DNA of 64,000 nt from Corynebacterium camporealensis (GTDB lineage Bacteria > Actinomycetota > Actinomycetes > Mycobacteriales > Mycobacteriaceae), in assembly GCF_000980815.1 (NCBI RefSeq), contig NZ_CP011311.1:850571-914570 (forward strand), read 5' to 3'. The translations under genes and the position numbers were made by a program. Below the pieces are notes generated by a model. The model was not told the origin of the DNA, searched no databases, and saw nothing but the letters and a program-made list of their open reading frames with translations. Positions within the stretch are counted from its first letter, which is position 1. Each line of letters starts with the position of its first letter. Below, piece by piece: positions 8,855 through 16,516 of this stretch.

Positions 8855-9370
8855 CTAGTCTAGCGCCAGCGCATCCACCGCATCAGCACAAATGATAGGA
8901 ATCTCGGCTGCTTCCTGCTTCGTCCACGGCTTCAACACGAACGCCGCCGGCGCCATCCTGCCCGGCGGGCGACCAATGCCCACTGACAGACGCTGATAAT
9001 CCTTCGTGCCCAGCGACTTTGTAATCGACTTCAGGCCGTTGTGCCCGTGGTCGCCGCCACCCTTGCGGAGTTTTACCTGCCCAAAATCCAGCTCCAGCTC
9101 ATCGTGCACGACCACCAGCTCGTCCACGCGGTAGTACTGCATGATTGCTTTCACCGGCCCACCCGAGAGGTTCATAAAGGAGCGGGGCTTAACGATGCCC
9201 ACCTCACCCCACGTCGCAACCTCCGTATTCGTCTTCTTGTGCACCGAAAAACTGGTGCCTAACTCGCGGGCGAGTTCGTCAACGACGTCAAAGCCGATGT
9301 TGTGGCGCGTTCCCTGATACTTCGGGCCCGGGTTGCCCAGGCCGACAATGAGCTTTTTCACGCCCTTCAT
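8855..9370 (-). CDS. pth: Peptidyl-tRNA hydrolase, second copy
   Basis: This is a second, shorter (171 aa) bacterial-type peptidyl-tRNA hydrolase. Catalytic Asn13 and His23 are in GLGNPGPKYQGTRHN, the HDELEL motif carries the catalytic Asp near residue 95, and HGHNGLKSI is present. It lies 6 bp upstream of the FAH-family gene. From memory, corynebacteria keep pth copies flanking this region, with one near rplY as in M. tuberculosis Rv1014c-Rv1015c. It differs from the first copy over most of its length, so this is an old duplication and not a recent repeat. Confidence 0.95.
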   Translation of the reverse strand: MKGVKKLIVGLGNPGPKYQGTRHNIGFDVVDELARELGTSFSVHKKTNTEVATWGEVGIVKPRSFMNLSGGPVKAIMQYYRVDELVVVHDELELDFGQVKLRKGGGDHGHNGLKSITKSLGTKDYQRLSVGIGRPPGRMAPAAFVLKPWTKQEAAEIPIICADAVDALALD

Positions 9371-9382
9371 TGTGGCACACAG

Positions 9383-9391
9383 TTATCCACA
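9383..9391 (+). promoter_or_regulatory. DnaA box, upstream copy
   Basis: TTATCCACA is an exact match to the bacterial DnaA-box consensus, embedded in a 13-bp CAGTTATCCACAG shared with the copy at 9436. It lies just upstream of pth (minus strand) and upstream of the HNH gene (plus strand). Confidence 0.6.
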
Positions 9392-9435
9392 GTCCGTAAC
9401 CAGGGCAAATACCAACTTTTGCGAAAAAGGGGCAG

Positions 9436-9444
9436 TTATCCACA
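9436..9444 (+). promoter_or_regulatory. DnaA box, downstream copy
   Basis: This is a second exact TTATCCACA in the same orientation, again inside CAGTTATCCACAG. It begins 53 bp after the first copy, about five helical turns, so both boxes face the same side of the DNA. A TTGACA -35-like hexamer follows at 9471. Confidence 0.6.
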
Positions 9445-9498
9445 GGTTTGAAAATTTCCTCTAGCGGGGGTTGACAAACCTCTTTTAGCGTTAGAGGT

Positions 9499-10458
9499 AT
9501 GAAAGCAGTCAAGGCATACGCAGCATCGCTTGCCACCCCGATGGACATCCTGTCCGAGGTGGCCATGCTGACGCGTGCCCACTTGCAACTCGAGGGACTG
9601 CCACAGAAGGAAATCACGGCCCTGATGTCTTTGGCAGAGGTCTACTTCGGACAAACGCCATACACGCGCCTGCAGGCCACGGCCCGCAACACCCCGCACT
9701 CCCTACTGGTACTCAAAGACATTGAGAACAAAGCCCGTCGCATTAAAGACCCGGTCCAGCGCTACAAGTTCCGCATCGCCTGCGCCGAGGTCCACGAAGA
9801 AGACATCAACGCGCTAGCCAAAGAATTCCTCCCGCCACCACCAGAGCCCAAAGAGGGCACCAAGATGAAGCGTTCGAAGACCGACAAGTGGTCCTGGAGT
9901 GTCACCGGCCGATCAGAGCTGATTTCGAAGCTCAACGATGCCTTCCCCGATACCGAAGCTGTCGATGAGTTCCTCCAGACCGGCACGACCAAGGGCACTG
10001 CTGTGACCACCAACGTGGTCATTAAACTCGACGAGTTGGACAAGATCGTTGACGGCGACGGCGACGATGTCGTGCTGCAGATGACTAACGGTGCCAAGCT
10101 AACTGGTGCGCAGCTGGTGCAGCAGATGTTTACCGATCACGGCTACGCCACCCTCATCCACCCTGTGGAGGGACCGGTGAACCTCTACCGCACGGAGCGG
10201 CAGGCCAGCTGGAAGCAAAGAATGATGGCAGCGGCCGAAAATCCGGTCTGTCCGTGGAAAGACTGCCTGAAAGGCGCTGATGAGTGTCAGGTTCACCACA
10301 TAGTGGCCTGGAAATACGGCGGCGAAACCAATCAAAGCAACTTAACAACTGCCTGTAAATTCCATAACGGAAGAAACGACGATGACGGGGTTCCCAGATA
10401 TGGGCGCCTGCTCAGAATCAGAGGCGAAGTCCAATGGGTCCCGCCGTCCTTTTATTGA
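9499..10458 (+). CDS. HNH endonuclease domain protein
   Basis: The protein is up to 319 aa. A helical N-terminal region of about 240 residues resembles the DUF222/13E12-type proteins common in actinobacteria. The C-terminus is an HNH nuclease: a CPWKDC zinc knuckle, then QVHHIVAWKYGGET and NLTTACKFHNGRN, so the two His pairs and the final His-Asn are present. The ATG at 9499 follows AGAGGT, which is itself one arm of a small inverted repeat (9478-9498); the next ATG is at 9541. The nuclease appears intact. Its role is unknown; such genes occur in multiple copies in actinobacteria and may be selfish elements. Two DnaA boxes precede it. Confidence 0.78.
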   Translation: MKAVKAYAASLATPMDILSEVAMLTRAHLQLEGLPQKEITALMSLAEVYFGQTPYTRLQATARNTPHSLLVLKDIENKARRIKDPVQRYKFRIACAEVHEEDINALAKEFLPPPPEPKEGTKMKRSKTDKWSWSVTGRSELISKLNDAFPDTEAVDEFLQTGTTKGTAVTTNVVIKLDELDKIVDGDGDDVVLQMTNGAKLTGAQLVQQMFTDHGYATLIHPVEGPVNLYRTERQASWKQRMMAAAENPVCPWKDCLKGADECQVHHIVAWKYGGETNQSNLTTACKFHNGRNDDDGVPRYGRLLRIRGEVQWVPPSFY

Positions 10459-10485
10459 CGCGAATCACCAACGTGAAACGACACC

Positions 10486-10503
10486 GCGGAATAGCTATTC
10501 CGC
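10486..10503. terminator. Palindromic hairpin after the HNH gene
   Basis: GCGGAATAGCTATTCCGC is a perfect 18-bp palindrome 28 bp after the HNH stop. There is no T run, so it is a weak terminator candidate or an unrelated palindrome. Confidence 0.4.
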
Positions 10504-10519
10504 AGCTAAAACGGCGAAA

Positions 10520-10547
10520 AGCCGCCATCCCCAAAATGGATGGCGGC
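10520..10547 (-). terminator. Terminator of rplY
   Basis: On the minus strand AGCCGCCATCC pairs with GGATGGCGGCT around a short loop and is followed by TTTTCGCCGTTTT. It lies 12 bp past the rplY stop. Confidence 0.85.
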
Positions 10548-10558
10548 TAGGGGAGGTT

Positions 10559-11218
10559 TTACTCCTCGTCGTCGTTGTCCTCGGAGGACTCGCCCTCTTC
10601 GTCCTCGGAGTCGGCGCCAGCCTCGGCGCCGCCTTCCTCGACGGACTCTGCAGCAGCCTCGAGATCTTCGTCGACCTCCGGCTCGGAAACAGAAGCGATG
10701 ACGGTGTCTTCCTCAGCAACCAGGACGGTGCCCTCTGGCAGCTCGACGTCGGCAGCGGTAACGACAGCGCCGTCGTCCAGGCCCTCGATGGAGATAACGA
10801 GCTCTTCTGGAATGTTCAGAACGTCGGCCTCGACCATCAGGACGTCGGCGTCCTGGATGTACATCATGCCCGGTGCCGGCTCGCCCTCGACGGTGACCGG
10901 AACCTCAACCTCAACCTTCTCGCCACGCTTAATGGCCAGCAGGTCAACGTGGTCGATGTCCAGGGTCAGAACGTTCTGGTCAACGTGCTTGACCATGGTC
11001 AGGTGCTGCTCGCCGTCGATCTCGAGCTCGAGAACAGCGTTAACACCGTTGTTACGGACCAGGGACTGGATGTCCAGCAGCGGCACTGCGAAGTGGATCG
11101 GCTCCTGGCCGGAACCGTAGACAACGCCCGGGACCTTCCAGTCGCGGCGCAGACGGCGGGCGAAGCCCTTACCAAACTCGGTGCGCAGTTCTGCCTTAAT
11201 TACGGGGCGATCAGCCAT
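10559..11218 (-). CDS. rplY: 50S ribosomal protein L25/general stress protein Ctc
   Basis: L25 binds 5S rRNA in the central protuberance. The 219-aa protein is the long TL5/CTC form: an N-terminal L25 beta-barrel (residues 1-95, with KAELRTEFGKGFARRLRR), a C-terminal TL5 domain (100-185), and an acidic, disordered tail rich in Glu, Asp and Ser. A GGAGAA site precedes the ATG. The gene has a 198-bp upstream gap with a strong hairpin at 11269-11309 and its own terminator, so it is probably transcribed alone with leader control. Confidence 0.95.
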   Translation of the reverse strand: MADRPVIKAELRTEFGKGFARRLRRDWKVPGVVYGSGQEPIHFAVPLLDIQSLVRNNGVNAVLELEIDGEQHLTMVKHVDQNVLTLDIDHVDLLAIKRGEKVEVEVPVTVEGEPAPGMMYIQDADVLMVEADVLNIPEELVISIEGLDDGAVVTAADVELPEGTVLVAEEDTVIASVSEPEVDEDLEAAAESVEEGGAEAGADSEDEEGESSEDNDDEE

Positions 11219-11268
11219 AGCAAATTCTCCTTTTAAAAAGTTGATTTACGGCGGCCGACGCAAAGCGA

Positions 11269-11309
11269 AAGCCTGCCGATGGACGTCTTGGACGAGTCAT
11301 CGCAGGCTT
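11269..11309 (-). promoter_or_regulatory. Hairpin in the rplY leader
   Basis: On the minus strand AAGCCTGCGATG pairs with CATCGGCAGGCTT, 12 base pairs with one bulged base, around a loop of about 16 nt. It ends some 50 nt before the rplY start. A TATAAG-like box lies just upstream of it. It may be an L25 autoregulatory leader or an attenuator; there is only a short T run after it. Confidence 0.5.
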
Positions 11310-11416
11310 ATAAAAGAAACATGCAAAGATATCGCGTCGATAACGGCTTCCCAATCAGGGTTGCCCTCGCCGAGACGACGTTACTTTAGCACCTCTTGCT
11401 TTCCCCGGGCAAAACC

Positions 11417-12724
11417 CTAGTGCTTCTTGTCCTGGGGAACTTCAGGTTCGGTCTCGACCTTGAACTTCACCGAAGAACCGGAAGTCACGGATTCTGGGGA
11501 CACCTCATCCCAATCGGAGGAGAGTTCCTCGTTGAGTTCGGCTGCCACGGCCTCGCGCAGTTCGGCGGGGTGCAGGTTGGAGTCGGTGATGGCATCGGAA
11601 AGCGCTGTTTCTTCCTCTGCAGCGAAAGGCTTGCGCGGGTTGACCTTGTTGAGCACCAGCGCACGGATGCGGTCGCGGCGACGGGCCTCTTCCTCGACGA
11701 TGTTGCGGCCGCGGCCGAACCAGGTGATAAGCAGCACGGCAATCATGACCAGCGCGACGTAACCCATAATCGGGAAGACGGTGCCGACCAGGGTGGCAAA
11801 GTCAACGAAGGACAGCACGAAGCCAACCGCGACGATGATAAAGAGTGCCGGGCGGAACATCTTCGGACGACGGGAGCTGACGCGTAGACCCAGCGAGTAG
11901 AAGTTACCCAAGGCGGTAGAAAAGATCATCAGGTAAATCAGCACTGCGGAAATGGTGGCCAGCAGCGGGCTCATCTCTTGGATGATGGCCAGGGTCGGCA
12001 GCGGGCTGTCGTAGACCTGCTCGACGTTGAGAATCATCGATGCGACCAGCAGAACCAGCAGGACACCGAAGAGGAGACCACCGAAGAGACCACCGCGGCC
12101 GGCAGCCTTCACGTCGAGGACGTCGCCGCCCATGATGATGCTCATGGAGATACTGGTCATCAGCGCGATGCCAACGTAGTTGAAGGTGGAAACCCACCAG
12201 TTCGGCAGGGAGGACTCGATGTTGGCCTGTGCGAACTCAGCGTTAGCACCCAGGTCAGCCGGCATGTTCAGGAAGGAGTAGACAATCGCTGCCACCATCA
12301 CTGCGACCACGAACGGGGTAATCGCACTCAGGATGCGGGTGACCTTCTGCACGTTGAGGTAGGCGCAGCCGATAACAAATGCGGCCATCAGGCTAGCGCC
12401 GACCCAATTGGGCAGACCCCACTGCTGGTTGAGGTTGGCACCTGCTCCGGACAGCATCACGAACGCGATACAAAACTGCGTAAACACAATCGAGTAGTCC
12501 ACGAACTTCGCCATGAGCTTAGAGGTCACGGAAGAAAAGACGCGGTCGTGTGATGTTGCCTGGAAGTAAGAGCCATACTGCATCGCAATCGTTGCGGCAA
12601 TTGGCATCAGCACCAAGGCGATAACGGCGCCAGCCACGCCCCACCAACCGAAGGCGGCGTAGTACTGGAGCATCTCCTGGCCCGAGGCAAAGCCCGCGCC
12701 GACGGTGCAACTGAAATAGGCCAT
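11417..12724 (-). CDS. YkvI-type membrane carrier (APC superfamily-like)
   Basis: The integral membrane protein is at least 435 aa with about ten TM helices and a charged C-terminal tail of about 90 residues. The first helix carries the TVGAGFASGQE motif of YkvI-type proteins, which are distant relatives of amino-acid/sodium symporters. The substrate is unknown. The ATG at 12724 cuts into the first helix. The reading frame continues upstream as ALILG, and a well-spaced AGAAAGG site sits before ATGAAAAGG in the +1 frame; one more A would give MKKALILGMAYF. The gene lies downstream of prs, beyond its terminator. Confidence 0.7.
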   Translation of the reverse strand: MAYFSCTVGAGFASGQEMLQYYAAFGWWGVAGAVIALVLMPIAATIAMQYGSYFQATSHDRVFSSVTSKLMAKFVDYSIVFTQFCIAFVMLSGAGANLNQQWGLPNWVGASLMAAFVIGCAYLNVQKVTRILSAITPFVVAVMVAAIVYSFLNMPADLGANAEFAQANIESSLPNWWVSTFNYVGIALMTSISMSIIMGGDVLDVKAAGRGGLFGGLLFGVLLVLLVASMILNVEQVYDSPLPTLAIIQEMSPLLATISAVLIYLMIFSTALGNFYSLGLRVSSRRPKMFRPALFIIVAVGFVLSFVDFATLVGTVFPIMGYVALVMIAVLLITWFGRGRNIVEEEARRRDRIRALVLNKVNPRKPFAAEEETALSDAITDSNLHPAELREAVAAELNEELSSDWDEVSPESVTSGSSVKFKVETEPEVPQDKKH

Positions 12725-12797
12725 TCCAAGGATCAGTGCCTTTTCATCTAAAACCTTTCTTAAACTTCAAAAATAAAGCCTGTAAAACGCAAAAAAA

Positions 12798-12818
12798 GAG
12801 CGCACCCGCGGTGCGCTC
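12798..12818 (-). terminator. Terminator of the glmU-prs operon
   Basis: GAGCGCAC (12798-12805) pairs with GTGCGCTC (12811-12818). On the minus strand it is followed by a seven-T run, 17 bp past the prs stop. Confidence 0.92.
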
Positions 12819-12834
12819 TTTCCTTTGTAACGTT

Positions 12835-13809
12835 TTATTCGGTTTCAAACAAAGTCGTAACCGAGCCGTTCTCGAAAATCTCGTGGATGGTACGAGCCAG
12901 CAGCGGAGCAATCGACAGCACGGTCAGGTTGGACCAGCCCTCGGTCGACTGCGGCAGGGTATCGGTGGTGATGACCTCTTCGGCGCCGCACTCGGACAGG
13001 CGCTCACGTGCCGGAGCGGAGAACACGCCGTGGGTACAAGCAATGACAACCGACTTCGCGCCAGCCTCCTTGAGCACGCGCACAGCACCGGCAATGGTGC
13101 CGCCGGTATCAATCATGTCGTCGAGCAGGATGCAGTCCTTGCCCTCGACTTCGCCGACCACGCGGTTGGAGACGGTCTCGTTGGCAACCTCGGTGGAGCG
13201 GGTCTTGTGGACGAAGGCCAGTGGGGCATCGCCAAGCTCGTGTGCCCACTTCTCAGCCACCTTGACGCGACCGGCATCCGGGGAGACCACTGCCAGGTTA
13301 GAAATGGAGTAGTTCTTCTTGATGTAGTCGGTCAGGATCGGCATGGCGTGCATGTGATCGACCGGGCCATTGAAGAAGCCCTGGATCTGGTCGGTGTGCA
13401 GGTCGACGGAGACGATGCGGTCCGCGCCAGCAGCCTGCAGCAGGTCAGCAACCAGGCGAGCGGAAATCGGCTCGCGGCCGCGGTGCTTCTTGTCCTGTCG
13501 CGCATAAGGGTAGAAGGGCAGAATTGCGGTAATGCGCTTGGCCGAACCACGCTTCAACGCATCAATCATGATGAGTTGCTCCATCAGCCACTTGTTCAGC
13601 GGCTGGGTGTGCGACTGCATCACGAAGCAGTCTGCACCACGCACGGATTCCTCGAAGCGGATGAAGATTTCGCCGTTAGCGAAGTCCCGCGCGGTGGTAG
13701 GAACCAGGTCGGTTTTCAGTTCCTTAGCGACAGCCTCAGCCAAATCCGGGTGTGCACGCCCGGAAAAGAGCTTCATGTTCTTACTGCTGCCAGTTACCTT
13801 GCCAGTCAA
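12835..13809 (-). CDS. prs: Ribose-phosphate pyrophosphokinase
   Basis: The enzyme makes PRPP from ribose-5-phosphate and ATP for purine, pyrimidine, NAD, His and Trp synthesis, and in Corynebacteriales also feeds decaprenyl-phospho-arabinose. The 324-aa protein shows the ATP-binding RQDKKHRGREPISARLVA region, the metal site VSVDLH, and the PRPP loop LLDDMIDTGGTI near residue 228. It starts 11 bp after glmU, forming a glmU-prs operon conserved in the order. An internal Met12 could be an alternative start. Confidence 0.97.
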   Translation of the reverse strand: MTGKVTGSSKNMKLFSGRAHPDLAEAVAKELKTDLVPTTARDFANGEIFIRFEESVRGADCFVMQSHTQPLNKWLMEQLIMIDALKRGSAKRITAILPFYPYARQDKKHRGREPISARLVADLLQAAGADRIVSVDLHTDQIQGFFNGPVDHMHAMPILTDYIKKNYSISNLAVVSPDAGRVKVAEKWAHELGDAPLAFVHKTRSTEVANETVSNRVVGEVEGKDCILLDDMIDTGGTIAGAVRVLKEAGAKSVVIACTHGVFSAPARERLSECGAEEVITTDTLPQSTEGWSNLTVLSIAPLLARTIHEIFENGSVTTLFETE

Positions 13810-13820
13810 GGAGATTCCCC

Positions 13821-15260
13821 TTACTTGTTGTTCTTCTGCGCACGCTCAGCCGCTTCGGCTGCTGGCGTGCCCGGACGCTTCTTTTGGACCCAGCCCTCGA
13901 TGTTGCGCTGCTTGCCACCGGAGACTGCGAGTGCTCCCGCGGGAACATCGTCCTTAATTACTGTACCCGCCCCGGAGTAGGCACCGTCACCGACGTTGAC
14001 CGGAGCCACGAACATGGTGTCCGAGCCGGTGCGCACGTGCGAGCCGATGTGGGTCTGATGCTTTTCGACGCCGTCATAGTTCACAAACACCGACGACGCA
14101 CCAATGTTGGATTCCTCGCCCACGGTGGCATCGCCAATGTAGGTCAGGTGCGGAACCTTGGAGCCGCGGCCAATCTTGGCATTCTTTGCCTCGACGAAGC
14201 CACCCAGCTTGCCCTCTTCGCCCAGCACGGTGTTCGGGCGGATGAAGGTGAACGGTCCAACGTTGGCATTGCTGCCGATGACCGATTCCGAACCATGGGT
14301 GCGAATCACCTTCGCACCCTCGCCGACCTGCATGTCGGTCAGGGTAGTATCCGGGCCAATCTCAGCGTTATCGGCGATGCTGGTCGCACCCCACAGCTGC
14401 GTGCCGGGGTGGATGACCACATCGGAGCCGATGGTGACGTTGACGCCAATCCAGGTCGAGGCCGGGTCGATGATGGTGGCGCCACCGCGCATGGCGGCTT
14501 CCACGGTGCGGCGGTTGAGCTCAGCACCAGCGGCGGCCAGCTGCACGCGGTCGTTCACGCCAGCCAGTTCGCGCTGGTCCGGAGCCACGCAGGCGCCGAC
14601 GCGGTGGCCGTCCTTGCGTGCAATCTCTAGCACGTCGGTGATGTAGAGCTCGCCCTGGGCGTTGTTGGAATCCAGGCGGGTCAGTGCCTCGCGCAGAATG
14701 GCGGCATCGAAGGCGAAGACACCGGAGTTGACCTCGTTGATGGCCAGCTCGGCGGCGGAGGCATCCTTGTGCTCGACAATCGCGTTGACGGCACCGGACT
14801 CATCGCGCACGATGCGGCCATAACCAGTCGGGTCATCCAGCTCAATCGAGAGCACCGTGACGGCATTGCCGACGTGCTCTTCCTGCAAACGCTGCAGGGT
14901 CTCCGGGCGCAGCAGCGGCACATCCGCATTGGTCACCAGCACGGTGCCCTCGAAGTCCTCGATGGGGCCGAGACCGCACTGCACGGCGTGGCCGGTACCG
15001 TTTTGTTCTTCCTGCACAGCCTGCAAGATGTCGCGGTCCAGCTCCTCCGAAATGGCCTCGACGGCAGGGGAGACCTGGTCGCGCTGGTGGCCCACGACGG
15101 CCACGACGTGCTCCGGGTTAATGCCAGCTGCAGCGTGCAGGGCATGACCGAGCAGCGAGCGCCCGCCGATTTCGTGCAGAGTCTTTTGCTTCTGGGACTT
15201 CATGCGGGTTCCTGCGCCAGCTGCCAGAACGACAACGGCGCATGGAGAGGAATCAACCAC
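13821..15260 (-). CDS. glmU: Bifunctional UDP-N-acetylglucosamine pyrophosphorylase/glucosamine-1-phosphate acetyltransferase
   Basis: GlmU acetylates glucosamine-1-phosphate and then forms UDP-GlcNAc, the precursor of peptidoglycan and the arabinogalactan linker. The 479-aa protein has the N-terminal nucleotidyltransferase motif [11 protein letters not shown] near residue 12 with the NADVPLL metal-binding Asp. The C-terminal left-handed beta-helix starts near residue 255 and shows hexapeptide repeats and the acetyltransferase loop [13 protein letters not shown]. The C-terminal tail is Lys- and Ala-rich. It lies between an MFS gene (38-bp gap) and prs (11 bp). Confidence 0.97.
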   Translation of the reverse strand: MVDSSPCAVVVLAAGAGTRMKSQKQKTLHEIGGRSLLGHALHAAAGINPEHVVAVVGHQRDQVSPAVEAISEELDRDILQAVQEEQNGTGHAVQCGLGPIEDFEGTVLVTNADVPLLRPETLQRLQEEHVGNAVTVLSIELDDPTGYGRIVRDESGAVNAIVEHKDASAAELAINEVNSGVFAFDAAILREALTRLDSNNAQGELYITDVLEIARKDGHRVGACVAPDQRELAGVNDRVQLAAAGAELNRRTVEAAMRGGATIIDPASTWIGVNVTIGSDVVIHPGTQLWGATSIADNAEIGPDTTLTDMQVGEGAKVIRTHGSESVIGSNANVGPFTFIRPNTVLGEEGKLGGFVEAKNAKIGRGSKVPHLTYIGDATVGEESNIGASSVFVNYDGVEKHQTHIGSHVRTGSDTMFVAPVNVGDGAYSGAGTVIKDDVPAGALAVSGGKQRNIEGWVQKKRPGTPAAEAAERAQKNNK

Positions 15261-15298
15261 GAGCGCTCCTGAGTATCGGGATTAAAAAGTTACGCGCT

Positions 15299-16483
15299 TT
15301 ATCCTATCGCTTCGGGTAGGCGCCGGGCACGCCATACCCCAACAAATCCCACAAGCGCCAAAAATAACAGCGCCACATCCGGCCCCGCCATTGAAATTAC
15401 GGCCGATACACCACCCATGCCCAGCAGCATCACACCCATCAGGGTGTTCGCCGCGCCGACATAGCGGGTGCGCTCGTCTCCTTCGGCCATATTCACGATG
15501 TAAGTCTTTCGCGCCACGCGCACCGCCGTATGCGCCAGGTGCACCAGGAAGAACCCCAGCGGCATCACCCACACCAATACCGCCTCCGGCGCCCAGTAAT
15601 CGGCAGCGACCAAACCCAGCAGCAACACCGATGCCAGGCCGACGCCAAGGGCCATGGTGCGGGAGGAGGAGGCATCGGAAATCATGCCGCTTACACGGCC
15701 TCCCAGCAGCGCAGCCAAACCAGAAGCCAAGACGAATCCAGCCAGGCCGACCGGGTGCAGCAGCACAATAAACGACGTCGACAGCGCGGAGACCAGCAGC
15801 AGCGAGCGCACAATCACAAAGTCACGGAAGTGCTTGTTGCCCGTAAACAGCGTCCAGGTATCACTCCACCAGCGCTTATCGATGCCCCGCGGCTCTTCCT
15901 CACTCACCGGCTCCTCCACACCACCAAAGACCAGCGCGGCGAAAGCCCAGGTGCTCGCACCAGCCAAAATCACCACCGCGAGCGCCCACTGCGGCAGCTC
16001 ACCTAAAAACGCCAGCAAGATACCGACCAGCAAGGTCGCAGCACCACCTAACGCCGTCGCCCGCCCAGTGACCTGCCCGCGCTGCTTTTTCGGAATCGTC
16101 CGCCCCTGCACATCCTTGCCCGCCAGCGAACACAGCGCGCGAAACAAAGACAGAAAGGCCAAAGCAAGAAGGGAGAAGAGGCCGAGGAGCCAGGCATCGA
16201 AAAGCAATGCTCCAATACCTAATGCGGCGGCGGAAACAGCCTGGCCCACCGAACCAATGATCCACAGCCGCTTGCGGGCGCGGTGCGTGCTCACCCAGGG
16301 GCTCAGCGCTGCCTGCGGCAACATCGAACCGGACTCGCGGATGGGAACCAGCAGGCCAGTGAAGAAATTGGGCACGCCCGCGGACTGAAACAGCGCCGGC
16401 AGCACCGTCTTGGCGGCCACAACCTGGTCGCCTAAGTTCTGCAGGCCGTTAGCCCAGATGAAATAGCGCGCATTCCGGCTCAT
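15299..16483 (-). CDS. MFS transporter
   Basis: This carrier of about 394 aa has 11-12 predicted TM helices in two halves joined by a hydrophilic loop near residues 190-215 containing EEPVSEEEPRG. No drug/H+ antiporter signature was recognised, so substrate and direction are unknown. Helices end in short basic loops such as THRARKRLWI. The start at 16483 is preferred because GGAAGGTGG lies 6 nt upstream; a GTG 18 bp further on is not needed. It is divergent from the multicopper oxidase with only 33 bp between them, and lies upstream of glmU-prs. Confidence 0.75.
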   Translation of the reverse strand: MSRNARYFIWANGLQNLGDQVVAAKTVLPALFQSAGVPNFFTGLLVPIRESGSMLPQAALSPWVSTHRARKRLWIIGSVGQAVSAAALGIGALLFDAWLLGLFSLLALAFLSLFRALCSLAGKDVQGRTIPKKQRGQVTGRATALGGAATLLVGILLAFLGELPQWALAVVILAGASTWAFAALVFGGVEEPVSEEEPRGIDKRWWSDTWTLFTGNKHFRDFVIVRSLLLVSALSTSFIVLLHPVGLAGFVLASGLAALLGGRVSGMISDASSSRTMALGVGLASVLLLGLVAADYWAPEAVLVWVMPLGFFLVHLAHTAVRVARKTYIVNMAEGDERTRYVGAANTLMGVMLLGMGGVSAVISMAGPDVALLFLALVGFVGVWRARRLPEAIG

Positions 16484-16516
16484 AATTTCCACCTTCCGCA
16501 CGTTAGACTGATATGT

